Notes: a model not told the origin generated them from the letters alone. 64,000 bases of DNA from Porticoccaceae bacterium (GCA_023228865.1 JALOAH010000007.1:1-64000), one strand, 5' to 3'. Positions 35,414-46,258 are shown, counted from the first letter of the stretch. Program-made: numbers and translations.

Positions 35414-36277
35414 CTATTCAATGTTTTGGATCTGCTCCCGCATCTGTTCGATGAGAACCTTGAGTTCCACGGCGGATTGGGTGGTGTCTGTGGCGATGGA
35501 TTTGGATGACAGGGTATTGGTCTCGCGGTTGAGCTCCTGCATAAGAAAATCCAGGCGGCGGCCTATGGGTTCTTTTCTCGTCATCACCTGCTCGATTTCG
35601 CTGAGGTGGGCGCCGAGGCGATCCAGTTCTTCATCGACATCGGCTTTCTGGGCGAGGATGACGATTTCCTGTTCAAGGCGCTCCGGGTCGAGATTCAATT
35701 GCAGGTCGCTGATTTTGTCATTGAGGCGTTGTTTCTGGGCGGCGAGTATTTGCGGTAGCAAGTTGCGGACTTTTTCCGTTTCGCTGCGAATACTGTCCAC
35801 CCGCTGAAGAATAAAGGCTGCCAGTTTTCCGCCCTCCACGGCGCGATTTTCGACGAGCTGGGCGACAGCGGTTTTGAACAGCGCCACGGTGGCTTTTTTG
35901 AGTATTTCGCCGTCGATTTCCCGCTCTTCGAGAACGCCGGGTCTATCGAGAATGGCGATGGGAGAAATGGCGGAGGGATTATCCATTAACCCTGCCACCT
36001 GGGCGGCGGCATTGATGTATTGCTGGGCTTTGCTGATGTTAACGGCGACCCCCTCCTGCTCGCGATTGAGCTGAAGTTGCAGGCTGCAATCCACCTTGCC
36101 CCGGCTAAGGAACTGGCGGAGGGTTTCTCGCAAATCCATTTCCACATCCCGCAGCGTGTCCGGTATGCGAAAGTTGGGTTCCAGGTAGCGGTGGTTGACG
36201 GAGCGTATTTCCCAGCTGAGGGTGCCCCAGTCATCCTGGTGGGTTACGCGGGCAAAGGCAGTCATACTCTGGGGCAT
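35414..36277 (-). CDS. yicC: YicC-family endoribonuclease
   Basis: About 287 residues. Both family domains are seen: the N-terminal part (SMTAFARVTHQDDWGTLSWEIRSVNHRYLE) and the C-terminal DUF1732 (EPIGRRLDFLMQELNRETNTLSSKS, then LKVLIEQMREQIQN). E. coli YicC is a Mn-dependent endoribonuclease that cuts small RNAs. ATG at 36277 is chosen; a TTG nine bases earlier and Met5 later are alternatives. Divergent from rph, as usual. Confidence 0.95.
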   Translation of the reverse strand: MPQSMTAFARVTHQDDWGTLSWEIRSVNHRYLEPNFRIPDTLRDVEMDLRETLRQFLSRGKVDCSLQLQLNREQEGVAVNISKAQQYINAAAQVAGLMDNPSAISPIAILDRPGVLEEREIDGEILKKATVALFKTAVAQLVENRAVEGGKLAAFILQRVDSIRSETEKVRNLLPQILAAQKQRLNDKISDLQLNLDPERLEQEIVILAQKADVDEELDRLGAHLSEIEQVMTRKEPIGRRLDFLMQELNRETNTLSSKSIATDTTQSAVELKVLIEQMREQIQNIE

Positions 36278-36355
36278 AGGGTTCAATCACTTTTTGCAGT
36301 TGGATGCTAATGGTAACAGGCTTGGGGTTGTTTTGTTGATAACGGCCAGTCTCGC

Positions 36356-36412
36356 TTCAATTGGATATTGTCTTATGGAACAGCCAACACCATAAGAGAA
36401 TATCCAATTGAA
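36356..36412. repeat. Long inverted repeat between yicC and rph
   Basis: Two 23-base arms (36356–36378 and 36390–36412) pair with one mismatch around an 11-base loop (AACAGCCAACA). The arms begin TTCAATTGGATATT and end CCAATTGAA. It lies between divergent genes, so it is not their terminator. Confidence 0.8.
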
Positions 36413-36489
36413 AGAGTATCAGGTGCGCAAGACTTTTCGAGGGCGGACTGGGTACAATGGCGACCTGTTTTTAATCCCAAGGATTTTTT

Positions 36490-37215
36490 ATGACCCGACC
36501 CAGTGGCCGTCGCCCGGAACAGCTGCGCCCCGTGCGTATTTCCCGCAACTACACCAAGCACGCAGAAGGCTCTGTGTTGGTGGAATTTGGCGATACCAAG
36601 GTCATTTGCACCGCCAGTGTCGATGAGTCTGTGCCGAGATTTCTGCGCGGCAAAGGGCAGGGCTGGGTAACTGCCGAATACGGTATGTTGCCCCGTTCCA
36701 CCAACAGCCGTATGGATCGCGAAGCGGCCAGGGGCAAGCAGGGTGGTCGCACCCAGGAAATTCAGCGCCTGATCGGTCGCTCGCTGCGCTCGGCGGTGGA
36801 TCTGAAAAAACTGGGAGAAGTGACCATTACCGTGGATTGCGACGTTATTCAAGCGGATGGCGGTACTCGCACCGCATCCATAACCGGCGCCTGCGTGGCA
36901 ATGGCGGATGCTATCGCCCATATTTCCACCAGGCGCAAGCTCAAGGAAAACCCCCTTCAGCATCTGGTCGCCTCGGTGTCTGTGGGTATGTTCAATGGCG
37001 TTGCGGTGCTGGACCTGGATTACGCTGAAGACGCCAATGCGGAAACCGATATGAATGTGGTGATGAACGAAGCCGGTGGCTTTATCGAGATTCAGGGCAC
37101 CGCTGAGGGGGCGCCCTTTTCCGAGGAAGAGTTTGCGGCAATGATGGCGCTGGCCAAGCGCGGCATAGCCGACCTGGTACGGGTGCAGAAAATGGCGCTG
37201 GCTCAACAGCGTTAA
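36490..37215 (+). CDS. rph: Ribonuclease PH
   Basis: A 241-residue phosphorolytic 3'–5' exoribonuclease that trims tRNA precursors. Family features: [15 protein letters not shown], the RNA/phosphate site [24 protein letters not shown], and the catalytic [25 protein letters not shown] box at 36453–36458 lies just upstream. It stands between yicC and the crc–pyrE genes as in Pseudomonas. Confidence 0.97.
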   Translation: MTRPSGRRPEQLRPVRISRNYTKHAEGSVLVEFGDTKVICTASVDESVPRFLRGKGQGWVTAEYGMLPRSTNSRMDREAARGKQGGRTQEIQRLIGRSLRSAVDLKKLGEVTITVDCDVIQADGGTRTASITGACVAMADAIAHISTRRKLKENPLQHLVASVSVGMFNGVAVLDLDYAEDANAETDMNVVMNEAGGFIEIQGTAEGAPFSEEEFAAMMALAKRGIADLVRVQKMALAQQR

Positions 37216-37271
37216 GGTTTGACCATAGAAGCCAAAGCTCAAGCTACAAAGCGAACAACACTATAATAATC

Positions 37272-37303
37272 GCTTGCAGCTTGCAGCTTGCAGCTTGCAG
37301 CTT
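37272..37303. repeat. Seven-base tandem repeat (GCTTGCA)n
   Basis: Four full copies of GCTTGCA and a partial fifth, ending on the stop codon of the crc-like gene. Unit length is not a multiple of three, so a change in number could alter the end of the protein only if it extended into the coding frame. Confidence 0.75.
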
Positions 37304-38078
37304 AGAGTTCTTCCATATCGTAGTCGACAATCACCGGCGCATGGCTTGAGAAGGCATTGGCCTTGTACATCACGGCGTATTCGACAAATTTGGCGAGATC
37401 CTTGGAGATCACCTGGAGGTCGGTGCGCCAGCCATCGCCTTCTCCCATAACCCCGGACGGCCACCAGCTGAATTCGTCGCTGTCGGTATTGCCGCGGCGA
37501 AAGGCGTCGGCGTAGCCCATATCGCCATAAATTTGGTCTAGCCACTGGCGCTCGTGGGGCAGAAATCCGGATTCGCCGAGGTGGACGCCGGGGTTTTCCA
37601 TGTCGATTTCCCGGTGTGCCATCTGCCAGTTGCCGCAGATAATGTATTTGCGTTTTTTGCGGGAAATTTTGTCCAAATGTCCCTGAAGTTCGCGGAAAAA
37701 AGTATCTTTAAGCTGTTGGCTGGGTTCTCCGGCGGTGCCCGCAGGCGCCAGTAGAGAGCCGATGCTGATGTTTTCAAAATCCGCTTGCAGATAGCGACCA
37801 TCCATATCTTCACAGCAGCCGAGACCAAAGCCAAAGACGATGGCCTTTGGCGGTTTGCGGGTATAGATGGCCACCCCGTTGGTGTGGGGTTTGGGGGAGT
37901 CAAAATAATAGGCGAAATAGTCGGGCAGGGTGAACTCATCGCGATCGGCGATTTCCGGTTCCTGCGCGCGAAGATCCTGCAGGCAGATCACGTCTGCGTC
38001 CTGGCCTGCAAGCCAGTCAAAAAGACCCCTATGGGACGCCTGATAAATGCCATCCACAGAAAGACTAATGATTCTCAT
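37302..38078 (-). CDS. crc: Crc-like protein (degenerate exonuclease III fold)
   Basis: 258 residues with the exonuclease III/EEP fold, located between rph and pyrE exactly as crc is in Pseudomonas. The catalytic residues are changed: the QE(T/S)K glutamate is Asp in LQDLR, the GDMN motif reads CGNWQMAH, and the final S-D-H reads SSHAPVIVDYD. Pseudomonas Crc has the same losses and acts with Hfq to repress translation in carbon-source control. A working nuclease is therefore unlikely. Convergent with rph, divergent from pyrE. Confidence 0.85.
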   Translation of the reverse strand: MRIISLSVDGIYQASHRGLFDWLAGQDADVICLQDLRAQEPEIADRDEFTLPDYFAYYFDSPKPHTNGVAIYTRKPPKAIVFGFGLGCCEDMDGRYLQADFENISIGSLLAPAGTAGEPSQQLKDTFFRELQGHLDKISRKKRKYIICGNWQMAHREIDMENPGVHLGESGFLPHERQWLDQIYGDMGYADAFRRGNTDSDEFSWWPSGVMGEGDGWRTDLQVISKDLAKFVEYAVMYKANAFSSHAPVIVDYDMEEL

Positions 38079-38169
38079 GTTAGCCCCTAATTTACGTTGC
38101 GTGTATGATAACCGACCCTTACCAAATTAAGAAAGGATACCGGCGCCATAACCGGTATTTGGAGAGTGA

Positions 38170-38811
38170 ATGGATCAATATCAACAGCATTTTGTCGAAA
38201 TGGCCTTGCAAGCGGAGGCTCTCAGGTTTGGCGAGTTCACCCTGAAGTCCGGGAGAATCAGCCCCTATTTTTTTAATGCCGGTAAATTTTGTAGCGGCGC
38301 AGCCCTGGCTGGGCTTGGGCGCTGTTATGCAGAGGCGATTGTCCGTTCCGGCCTGCAGTTCGATATGCTGTTTGGCCCCGCCTACAAGGGAATTCCTCTG
38401 GCGGCAGCCACCGCCGTGGCCTTGGCGGAGCATCACGGCATGGATGTACCCTATTGCTTCAATCGCAAAGAGGCGAAAGCCCACGGCGAAGGCGGCAGCC
38501 TGGTGGGAGCCCCCCTGCAGGGCAGGGTGCTGATTATTGATGACGTTATTACAGCGGGCACGGCAATTCGCGAAGTCTTGACCATTATTGGTGAGGGTGG
38601 CGCCACCGCCGCCGGTGTGGTTATAGGTCTTGATCGCCGCGAGCGCGGCAACAATGAACGCTCTGCCATACAGGAGGTGGAGGGGGAATTTGGCATTCCG
38701 GTCACCAGTATTATCGCCATTGACCATATTATCGGTTACCTTGAAAGCCAGCAGGGCAATCAGGAAACTGTAGCCGCGATCAAAGTCTATCGCGACCGCT
38801 ACGGTGTGTGA
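38170..38811 (+). CDS. pyrE: Orotate phosphoribosyltransferase
   Basis: 213 residues. It joins orotate to PRPP to make OMP in pyrimidine synthesis. The PRPP loop [17 protein letters not shown] and the flexible-loop region [14 protein letters not shown] are intact, and [16 protein letters not shown] is a PyrE signature. The neighbouring crc gene reads the other way and the DUF4124 gene follows on the same strand. Confidence 0.98.
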   Translation: MDQYQQHFVEMALQAEALRFGEFTLKSGRISPYFFNAGKFCSGAALAGLGRCYAEAIVRSGLQFDMLFGPAYKGIPLAAATAVALAEHHGMDVPYCFNRKEAKAHGEGGSLVGAPLQGRVLIIDDVITAGTAIREVLTIIGEGGATAAGVVIGLDRRERGNNERSAIQEVEGEFGIPVTSIIAIDHIIGYLESQQGNQETVAAIKVYRDRYGV

Positions 38812-39034
38812 TCGGCGGACTCTTCTCCAGCCCAGTTAAGCGGTTTTAGACTCTATGAGCCATTTGCGAGTTACAAAGGATTCCTCCAGCAACCCTGGCG
38901 CTGCGGTTCGCCCTAGGCAAATAGAGCCTGTGTCCCCACAAACCCATGCTTTGAGGGGCGCAGGACAGGTGGTGCAGCCCGGTTTTCAGGCGCTTTGCCG
39001 TAGTAACAACAAGATTCACAGCAGAGGATTGTCT

Positions 39035-39715
39035 TTGCGTTGGGCGGCGCTTGCCTTTCTGCTGATGGCGGCTTTCGGCGCCAGAGCCGAGGGGGAGGTC
39101 AAGGAGGGCGAAGTCAAGGATGACATTCCTGCGGGGGCGTTTTATCGCTATTACAACGCCGAAGGCAATCAGGTAATGGATTTCAGCATTCCCCCTGAAT
39201 ATACGGACAAAGGCTACGAAATCCTGTCCCCCTCCGGGCGTTTGCTGAAAAAAGTGCCGGCGCGGACGGATGCCGACGCCTTGACTGCCGAGGATATTGC
39301 CGCCCAGGAGGCGCAAAAGAAAGAAGACGCCTATATTTTGCGAAGCTACAGCTCCCTTGACGATGTGGATCGCGCCAGAAAGCGGCGTCTGGCGCTGGTG
39401 GAGCGGGAAATCAATATTCTCAAGGGCAATATTGTCGAATATCGGCGCCGGGAGACTGAGCTCAAAGAGCGCGCCGCCGCTTACCAGGCCAGCGGCCAGC
39501 AGGCTCCTGACAATATCACCGCCATACTTTCAGAGCTCGATGGGCAGCAGGTGAGCGCTCGCAAACAACTGGCGGAGCGGCGCAGGCAATATCGTGATGT
39601 GGCCATTCGCTTTGAGCACCAGCGCCAGCGGCTTCAGGAATTGCGTCCCGAGTTGAAGACCGGGGACTCCCCAAAGGCTAGCCAGAAGTCTGGGGAAAAA
39701 GCCCAGCGCCAATAA
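39035..39715 (+). CDS. Exported DUF4124-type coiled-coil protein
   Basis: About 226 residues from a TTG at 39035, placed six bases after AGAGGA, which puts the signal peptide (RWAALAFLLMAAFGARAEG) at the N-terminus. The upstream in-frame ATG at 38855 adds 60 residues with no signal-like or family features. After a DUF4124-like segment (FYRYYNAEGNQVMDFSIPPEY) a long coiled coil follows (about 95–215, with heptads around KRRLALVEREINIL). A similar gene follows pyrE in Pseudomonas. Function unknown. Confidence 0.72.
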   Translation: MRWAALAFLLMAAFGARAEGEVKEGEVKDDIPAGAFYRYYNAEGNQVMDFSIPPEYTDKGYEILSPSGRLLKKVPARTDADALTAEDIAAQEAQKKEDAYILRSYSSLDDVDRARKRRLALVEREINILKGNIVEYRRRETELKERAAAYQASGQQAPDNITAILSELDGQQVSARKQLAERRRQYRDVAIRFEHQRQRLQELRPELKTGDSPKASQKSGEKAQRQ

Positions 39716-40286
39716 TCTGCCAGTGTTGCTCCCAGTGGGCGGTGGGTAGTTGCTGGTAGTGGCTGCGCACATACTGGTGCAACTTGCCCTCAACGATATT
39801 GACCATCAACGCGGCGGCCATTCCCGGCGGCAGGCTCAATTTCAGGTGGTCGCGCACTTCGCCGAGGCGAATCACCTGTTTAAGCTCGGAATCCAAACGA
39901 GAAAAAATTTGCCCGGCTCTGGTTTTGAGGCGGTCTTTTTCGCCGTGCAGGGCGTCGCCGCAGAGCATTCTGGTAATGCCGGGATTGCGTTCGGCAAATG
40001 TCAGCGTCACCCGCAGTATTTTGCTGCAGGTAATGGCGGTGGGATCATTGGCGGCTGTCGCCAGCTTGATCGCAGAGAACAGGGTTTCCTCGGCAAACGC
40101 CAGCAGGGCTTCATACATTTTCGCCTTGCTGGGAAAGTGCCGATAGAGCGCCGCTTCTGAAAACCCCACTTCTTTGGCCAGGGCTGCCGTGGTAATGCGG
40201 CCGTTGGTGGAGGATTCCAGCATTCGCGCCAGCGCCTGAAGAATATCCTCCCGCCGGGAAGGCGGCGTCGGTTGTAGTTCCGTCAT
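39678..40286 (-). CDS. slmA: Nucleoid-occlusion factor SlmA
   Basis: 202 residues from the ATG at 40286. The TetR-type HTH reads RITTAALAKEVGFSEAALYRHFPSKAKMYEALL. SlmA binds chromosome sites and blocks FtsZ rings over DNA. It lies eight bases after argB and overlaps the convergent DUF4124 gene by 38 bases at its end. Argument for SlmA over other TetR proteins: length, the ITRMLCGDALHGE segment and the position beside argB–coaBC. Confidence 0.9.
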   Translation of the reverse strand: MTELQPTPPSRREDILQALARMLESSTNGRITTAALAKEVGFSEAALYRHFPSKAKMYEALLAFAEETLFSAIKLATAANDPTAITCSKILRVTLTFAERNPGITRMLCGDALHGEKDRLKTRAGQIFSRLDSELKQVIRLGEVRDHLKLSLPPGMAAALMVNIVEGKLHQYVRSHYQQLPTAHWEQHWQIIGAGLFPQTSG

Positions 40287-40293
40287 CGTGGGC

Positions 40294-41265
<972 letters not shown>

Positions 41266-41327
41266 CTATTTTAAGGGTAAGCCCGCCGCAAACATACCCC
41301 TTGCGCTGTCCCTGCAATCGACAGGTG

Positions 41328-43778
41328 TTAAAAATCCAGGGGAAGATTCGGGCTTGCTGCCTGAATGTGCTCCTTAAACTTGTCGATAATTCCGTCAAGG
41401 GCTGCAGGAGTGTCTGCTTCAAAGCGCAGTGTCAGAGCGGCAGTGGTGTTGGAGGCTCTAATCAGCCCCCAACCCTCGGGGTATTCCACGCGCAGACCGT
41501 CAATGGCAATAACCTGGGCGCCTTGCCAGGCGTTTTGATGGAGCAGCAGCTCGCTGATAATTTCTTTTTTATCATCCTCGTCCACCGGGATCTTGATTTC
41601 CGCTGTGGAGCAACTCTCGGGAAAACTGGCGACAATGTCGTCCAGGGTCTCTTCCCTCAGGGTGATGATTTCGAGAAGACGAGCGGCGGCATAGAGGCCG
41701 TCGTCAAAACCAAACCAGCGATCATTGAAGAAGATGTGGCCACTAAATTCGCCCCCCAGAGGGGCGCCGCTTTCTTTTACTTTGCTGCGAATATGGGCGT
41801 GGCCGGTTTTCCACATCACCGGCCTGCCGCCATAGCTGGCGATTAATTCCCGCAATCTGCGTGTGCTTTTGACATCAAAGATGACATCGGCACCGGGGGT
41901 TCTGGTGACAATGTCGCGGGCAAAAATCATCATGAGCTCATCGGACCAGACGATGCGGCCGGATCGGGTCACGGCCACCAGGCGGTCGCCGTCGCCATCA
42001 AAGGCCAGCCCCAGGTCAGCCTGGGTGCGGGCGATGGTGTCGATAAGAAAATCAAGGTTGGCGGGCACTGTGGGGTCGGGGTCGTGATTGGGAAAGTTGC
42101 CATCCACTTTGGTAAAGAGCTCGGTAACCTGGGCGCAATCGAGACGTTTGAAGAGTTCGGGGGCGAGGGCGCCGGCAATGCCATTGCCGCAGTCGATGGC
42201 GATGTTCAGTCCGGAGGCGGGCAGGACGTCCTCGACAATTTTTTTAATGTACTGCTGATGGACGTCAGCGGTTTCAATGGTGCCTGCCCCCTGAGCAAAT
42301 TTTGCTGCCGTCATTTCTGTCCGCAGGGCTTTAATTTCGCTGCTGCTCAACGCCTGGTTGGCGAAAATGATTTTGAATCCGTTGTCGTCGCCGGGGTTGT
42401 GGCTGGCGGTGACCATAACCCCCGAGTCGCAGTTGCCCATGGTGGCCAGGGCAAAATTCAATACCGGCGTTGGCGCCTCGCCAATGTCGATGACATTGCA
42501 GCCAGTGGAAATAATGCCAAAAGCCAGAGCCTTTTTGAGTGCCGGGCTGGAGTTGCGGCCATCGGCGCAGATCACCAGTTGGTTGTTGCCGCTTTTTACC
42601 TGGCGGCTGCCGAGGGCTTTGCCGAGCAGAGAGGCAAAGTTTTCGCTGACTTCAGTTTCGGCCTTGCCGCGAATGTCGTAGTCGCGAAAAATATGGGCAG
42701 GAATGCCGGATGTCTCTTTATTGGCCTTTACGGGTTTGGGTTTCGGCTTTTTCGCCGCGGCAATGCCCGCTTCCGGGGATCTGATCCGCTTGTTGCGCTG
42801 GTGTTTTTCCGTAAACAAATCATCCATGGGGTTGAGCTTGCGGGTTTTTTTGCTGTCTGTCTGAGTAAAGTACAGGTTTTTCCTGATCAACCAGTAACTA
42901 GTCGCCAGCGCCATCAGGCATAGGAGGGTAAAGGCGGCATAGAACCACAGTTTTGACGGTTGAATGCTGTCCAGTAACTGGTGATTACCGGTGAAATGTA
43001 GGTTCCACTTGGGAACGCTAGTGGGCAGGGCGATGCTGTACTCTTCCCGTTCACTGGCGCCCAGGGTGAAAATGGAGCCTGCGGGAAAGCCATCGACCAC
43101 TTGTGTAAGCTGGAGCTTGCCCTGTATCTCCTGGTTGCCGACAATTTTTGCGCTGAGGATTTCCGGGTCAATATCCAGCAGCAACACCCCTTGAATCTCC
43201 CGTCTTTTGGTGTTGCCCATGGCGACATCATTAAAAATGGGGCGGGCGATATAAATGCTCCACTCGTCCACCTTGGCAGCTCTGGGTGCGGGATAGCCGC
43301 CGTTCAGGGCTATGTTGTAAAGGTTTTCAGCGACAAAGTTGCGGGCAAGCGGGAAGGCGCCGCTGTTTTTGCCGAGAAGGTAAATGTGGCGTGCCTCGCG
43401 AATTTTTGCTTTGGCCTCGTACAGCCAGGTGCGCCGGGAGTTCGGGGTGTCAAGGACGCGGGCACTGCTGGTCCAAACACTGGGATTGTTTTCCGGAATC
43501 AACAGGGTTTTCAGGGTGCCAGGATCTCTGCTCAACAGATCGGCTCGGTCAATCAGATCCGTGAGGAGTTTGTTGAGTTCATCGAGATGATTTTTGGAGC
43601 TCTCCGCTAATTGGCGCTGTATGGCCTGCTGATAGGGGCTGTCGATGAGGAGCTTGTGGAGTTTGATGTAGCCGAGAACGAGAACGCAAACCATCAGCAA
43701 CAGCACACCTAAACACCACCTCGGCAGGCGGGGCTTGGCGCTGGCAAATGCGCTGAGGGAGGGTTTGCTGCTAATCAT
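41328..43778 (-). CDS. algC: Phosphomannomutase/phosphoglucomutase AlgC with N-terminal membrane domain
   Basis: 816 residues. The C-terminal 450 are AlgC: the phosphoserine loop VMVTASHNPGDDNG, the metal loop GLAFDGDGDRL, sugar-binding GGEFSGHIFF and phosphate-binding RASNTTAALTLRFEADT. It interconverts Man-6-P/Man-1-P and Glc-6-P/Glc-1-P. The first 360 residues have two membrane helices (about 19–41 and 280–300) around a periplasmic sensor-like domain. Long AlgC forms of this kind occur in Pseudomonas relatives. dut, usually next, is missing. Confidence 0.95.
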   Translation of the reverse strand: MISSKPSLSAFASAKPRLPRWCLGVLLLMVCVLVLGYIKLHKLLIDSPYQQAIQRQLAESSKNHLDELNKLLTDLIDRADLLSRDPGTLKTLLIPENNPSVWTSSARVLDTPNSRRTWLYEAKAKIREARHIYLLGKNSGAFPLARNFVAENLYNIALNGGYPAPRAAKVDEWSIYIARPIFNDVAMGNTKRREIQGVLLLDIDPEILSAKIVGNQEIQGKLQLTQVVDGFPAGSIFTLGASEREEYSIALPTSVPKWNLHFTGNHQLLDSIQPSKLWFYAAFTLLCLMALATSYWLIRKNLYFTQTDSKKTRKLNPMDDLFTEKHQRNKRIRSPEAGIAAAKKPKPKPVKANKETSGIPAHIFRDYDIRGKAETEVSENFASLLGKALGSRQVKSGNNQLVICADGRNSSPALKKALAFGIISTGCNVIDIGEAPTPVLNFALATMGNCDSGVMVTASHNPGDDNGFKIIFANQALSSSEIKALRTEMTAAKFAQGAGTIETADVHQQYIKKIVEDVLPASGLNIAIDCGNGIAGALAPELFKRLDCAQVTELFTKVDGNFPNHDPDPTVPANLDFLIDTIARTQADLGLAFDGDGDRLVAVTRSGRIVWSDELMMIFARDIVTRTPGADVIFDVKSTRRLRELIASYGGRPVMWKTGHAHIRSKVKESGAPLGGEFSGHIFFNDRWFGFDDGLYAAARLLEIITLREETLDDIVASFPESCSTAEIKIPVDEDDKKEIISELLLHQNAWQGAQVIAIDGLRVEYPEGWGLIRASNTTAALTLRFEADTPAALDGIIDKFKEHIQAASPNLPLDF

Positions 43779-43835
43779 GTAGACGCCGCCGAAACCTTGT
43801 TATTGAACTGTCCGTGAATAGGGTGTGTCGCTCGG

Positions 43836-45023
43836 TTACAGGGAAGCCAGTTTTTCAATGAGTATCCGCGCCAACTGGGTTTTGCTCAGGGTGGGCAGCT
43901 CTTCCGTGACCTCTTTGGTAATAAAGTAGACTTGATTGTCGTCGCTATTAAAGCCGATATCGTTTCGGGAGACGTCGTTGGCGATAATGGCGTCGAGGTT
44001 TTTGCGGAGCAATTTCCCGCGGGCATAGTCGAGAACATGCTGGGTTTCAGCGGCAAAGCCCACGGAAACCGGGCGATTGGGCAGGGCGGCAATGGTGGCG
44101 ATAATGTCCGGATTTTTTTCCAGCTCAATGGTCATGGCATCCTGGTCTTTTTTGATTTTCTGGCTGGCTGCCGCTTTGGGGCGATAATCGGCAACGGCGG
44201 CGGAACTGATAAAGAGCTGGCAATCTGCAGTTTCCTCCAGGCAGGCAGCAAGCATATCGGCGGCGGAGACGACCTGGCGCATGCTGACCCGCTCGGGGCA
44301 GGCAAGATGGGTGGGGCCTGAAACAAGAACCGTGTGGGCACCCGCTTCTGCGGCGGCTTCCGCCAGGGCGTAGCCCATTTTTCCCGAGCTGTGATTAGAA
44401 ATATAACGCACCGGGTCTATGGCTTCCCTGGTGGGGCCTGCGGTGATAACCACTTTTTTCCCCGCCAGGCATCCGGTGGCAAACAGGGGTTCGATGCCGG
44501 CAATGATGTCCAGGGGTTCAAGCATGCGTCCCAGCCCTACATCGCCGCATGCCTGTTGCCCTTGGGCGGGTCCCAGCACCCTGATATTGCGCTGTTTAAG
44601 GGTGCTCAGATTGTGTTGGGTGCTGTCTTTGCTCCACATGCCCTGGTTCATGGCCGGGGCTATCACTACAGGCGCCGGAGTGGCCAGGCAAATTGCCGTT
44701 AGCAGTGAATCCGCCAGGCCACTAGCCAGCTGCGCCATCAAGTCCGCCGTGGCTGGAGCAATCAGCATCACATCTGCCCAGCGGGCGAGCTCAATATGTC
44801 CCATGCCGGCTTCCGCCTCGGGGTCGAGAAGGCTGTGGTAAACCTGATGGCCGGAGAGCGCCTGCATGGTAAGCGGAGTGATAAATTCCATGGCCGCGCT
44901 GGTCATGACGACGCGAACGCTGGCGCCGACATCCTGAAGCCTGCGGACAAGATCAGCGCTTTTATAGGCGGCGATACCGCCGCTCACACCCAGTAAAATG
45001 CGTTTGTTGGCCAGAGAACTCAT
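43836..45023 (-). CDS. coaBC: Bifunctional phosphopantothenoylcysteine decarboxylase/synthetase
   Basis: 395 residues; two steps of coenzyme A synthesis. The N-terminal FMN decarboxylase (1–190) shows GVSGGIAAYK, the His-bearing ALSGHQVYHSLL, APAMNQGMW and CGDVGLGRM. The C-terminal synthetase (190–395) shows ITAGPTREAIDPVRYISNHSSGKMG and FAAETQ. It runs with algC, 57 bases apart, and diverges from radC. Confidence 0.97.
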   Translation of the reverse strand: MSSLANKRILLGVSGGIAAYKSADLVRRLQDVGASVRVVMTSAAMEFITPLTMQALSGHQVYHSLLDPEAEAGMGHIELARWADVMLIAPATADLMAQLASGLADSLLTAICLATPAPVVIAPAMNQGMWSKDSTQHNLSTLKQRNIRVLGPAQGQQACGDVGLGRMLEPLDIIAGIEPLFATGCLAGKKVVITAGPTREAIDPVRYISNHSSGKMGYALAEAAAEAGAHTVLVSGPTHLACPERVSMRQVVSAADMLAACLEETADCQLFISSAAVADYRPKAAASQKIKKDQDAMTIELEKNPDIIATIAALPNRPVSVGFAAETQHVLDYARGKLLRKNLDAIIANDVSRNDIGFNSDDNQVYFITKEVTEELPTLSKTQLARILIEKLASL

Positions 45024-45140
45024 TAACAGACCTGAAAAATAGCTGTAGGCGTATTAAGATACCACCGGAGTGTTTTTTTTTCGATCAAGGTTTTGCAAGC
45101 CGCCGAATTTATAGCAATTTTTCAGACAAGGAGTGTCATT

Positions 45141-45815
45141 ATGGGGATAAAAGACTGGCCCGAGGGCGAGCGGCCAAGGGAAAAACTGTTGCAGCGGGGA
45201 GCCGCAGCGCTGTCCGATGCGGAATTGCTGGCGATTTTTCTGCGCACAGGAACCCGAGGGTTGACTGCAGTTGATCTGGCTCGCCACCTTGTTCAGCGCT
45301 TTGGTGGGCTCAGGGGTTTGCTGTCCGCGGACAAAAAGACGTTTTGCGAGGCGCGAGGGCTGGGGGAGGCAAAGTTTGTCCAGCTCCAGGCCGTGCTTGA
45401 ACTGGCGCGGCGTCACCTGGGGGAAACCCTGGCGCGGGACAATGTTTTCACCAGTCCCGCTGCAGTCATGGAGTATCTTCAGTCCCAGATTGGCCGCCGC
45501 AGCCAGGAAGTGTTTGTGGCGCTGTTTCTCGATACTCGTCACCGCCTGATTTGCTGTGAAGAATTGTTTTTCGGCACCATAGACGGCGCCAGCGTTTATC
45601 CTCGGGAAGTGGTCAAGCGCGCTTTGCACCACCAGGCATCGGCGGTCATTTTTGGCCACAACCACCCGTCGGGCATCGCTGAACCCAGCAGAGACGATGA
45701 GGCTATCACCAGGCGTCTTAAAGAGGCGCTGGCGCTGGTGGACATCCGCGTTCTTGACCATGTGGTGGTGGGGGCAGGCTGCGGTGTGTCCATGGCGGAG
45801 CGCGGCCTGATCTGA
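45141..45815 (+). CDS. radC: RadC-family JAB1/MPN protein
   Basis: 224 residues from the ATG at 45141, which has AAGGAG upstream and gives the family N-terminus [21 protein letters not shown]0758 helix-hairpin-helix N-terminus ([17 protein letters not shown]) precedes the JAMM metal site [22 protein letters not shown]. Biochemical role is unclear; E. coli radC is not the repair gene it was once thought to be. It lies upstream of rpmB as in many gammaproteobacteria. Confidence 0.95.
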   Translation: MGIKDWPEGERPREKLLQRGAAALSDAELLAIFLRTGTRGLTAVDLARHLVQRFGGLRGLLSADKKTFCEARGLGEAKFVQLQAVLELARRHLGETLARDNVFTSPAAVMEYLQSQIGRRSQEVFVALFLDTRHRLICCEELFFGTIDGASVYPREVVKRALHHQASAVIFGHNHPSGIAEPSRDDEAITRRLKEALALVDIRVLDHVVVGAGCGVSMAERGLI

Positions 45816-45869
45816 GGTCGTTTTTATGATTTCAGGGGCGAAGCCATTGGCGTTGTTGACAAAATAGAT

Positions 45870-45898
45870 TTGATTTTGTGGCTCTGCTTTGGTATAAA
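45870..45898 (+). promoter_or_regulatory. Promoter of rpmB–rpmG
   Basis: TTGATT and TATAAA separated by exactly 17 bases, about 110 bases upstream of rpmB. Confidence 0.6.
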
Positions 45899-46008
45899 TC
45901 GCGCCTTCCTGCGGGGTGCCCGCATGTTTTGTCGTATCTGCCGCCCGCGAGCGGGGAAAACCACAAGCGAAAGCTGAAAGAATCAGAATTTTTTTTAGAG
46001 GCCTCATC

Positions 46009-46245
46009 ATGTCCAGAGTATGTCAGGTTACCGGTAAAAAGCCGATGACCGGAAACAACGTTTCTCACGCCCAGAACAAGACCCGCCGTCGTTTTGAGCC
46101 CAACTTGCACACCCACCGGTTTTGGGTTGAAGGCGAAAAGCGCTTTGTGAAGCTGCGTGTTTCCAGTAAAGGTCTGCGTATTATCGATAAACAGGGTGTC
46201 GAGAAGGTTCTTGCTGATCTTCGCGGTCGCGGCGCAAAAGTCTAA
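46009..46245 (+). CDS. rpmB: 50S ribosomal protein L28
   Basis: 78 residues, with the standard N-terminus [20 protein letters not shown] and the [16 protein letters not shown] core. It carries only one N-terminal Cys, so it is the zinc-free form. A longer in-frame reading upstream is not used. It is followed by rpmG after 13 bases. Confidence 0.98.
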   Translation: MSRVCQVTGKKPMTGNNVSHAQNKTRRRFEPNLHTHRFWVEGEKRFVKLRVSSKGLRIIDKQGVEKVLADLRGRGAKV

Positions 46246-46258
46246 GGGGAATTAAGCA

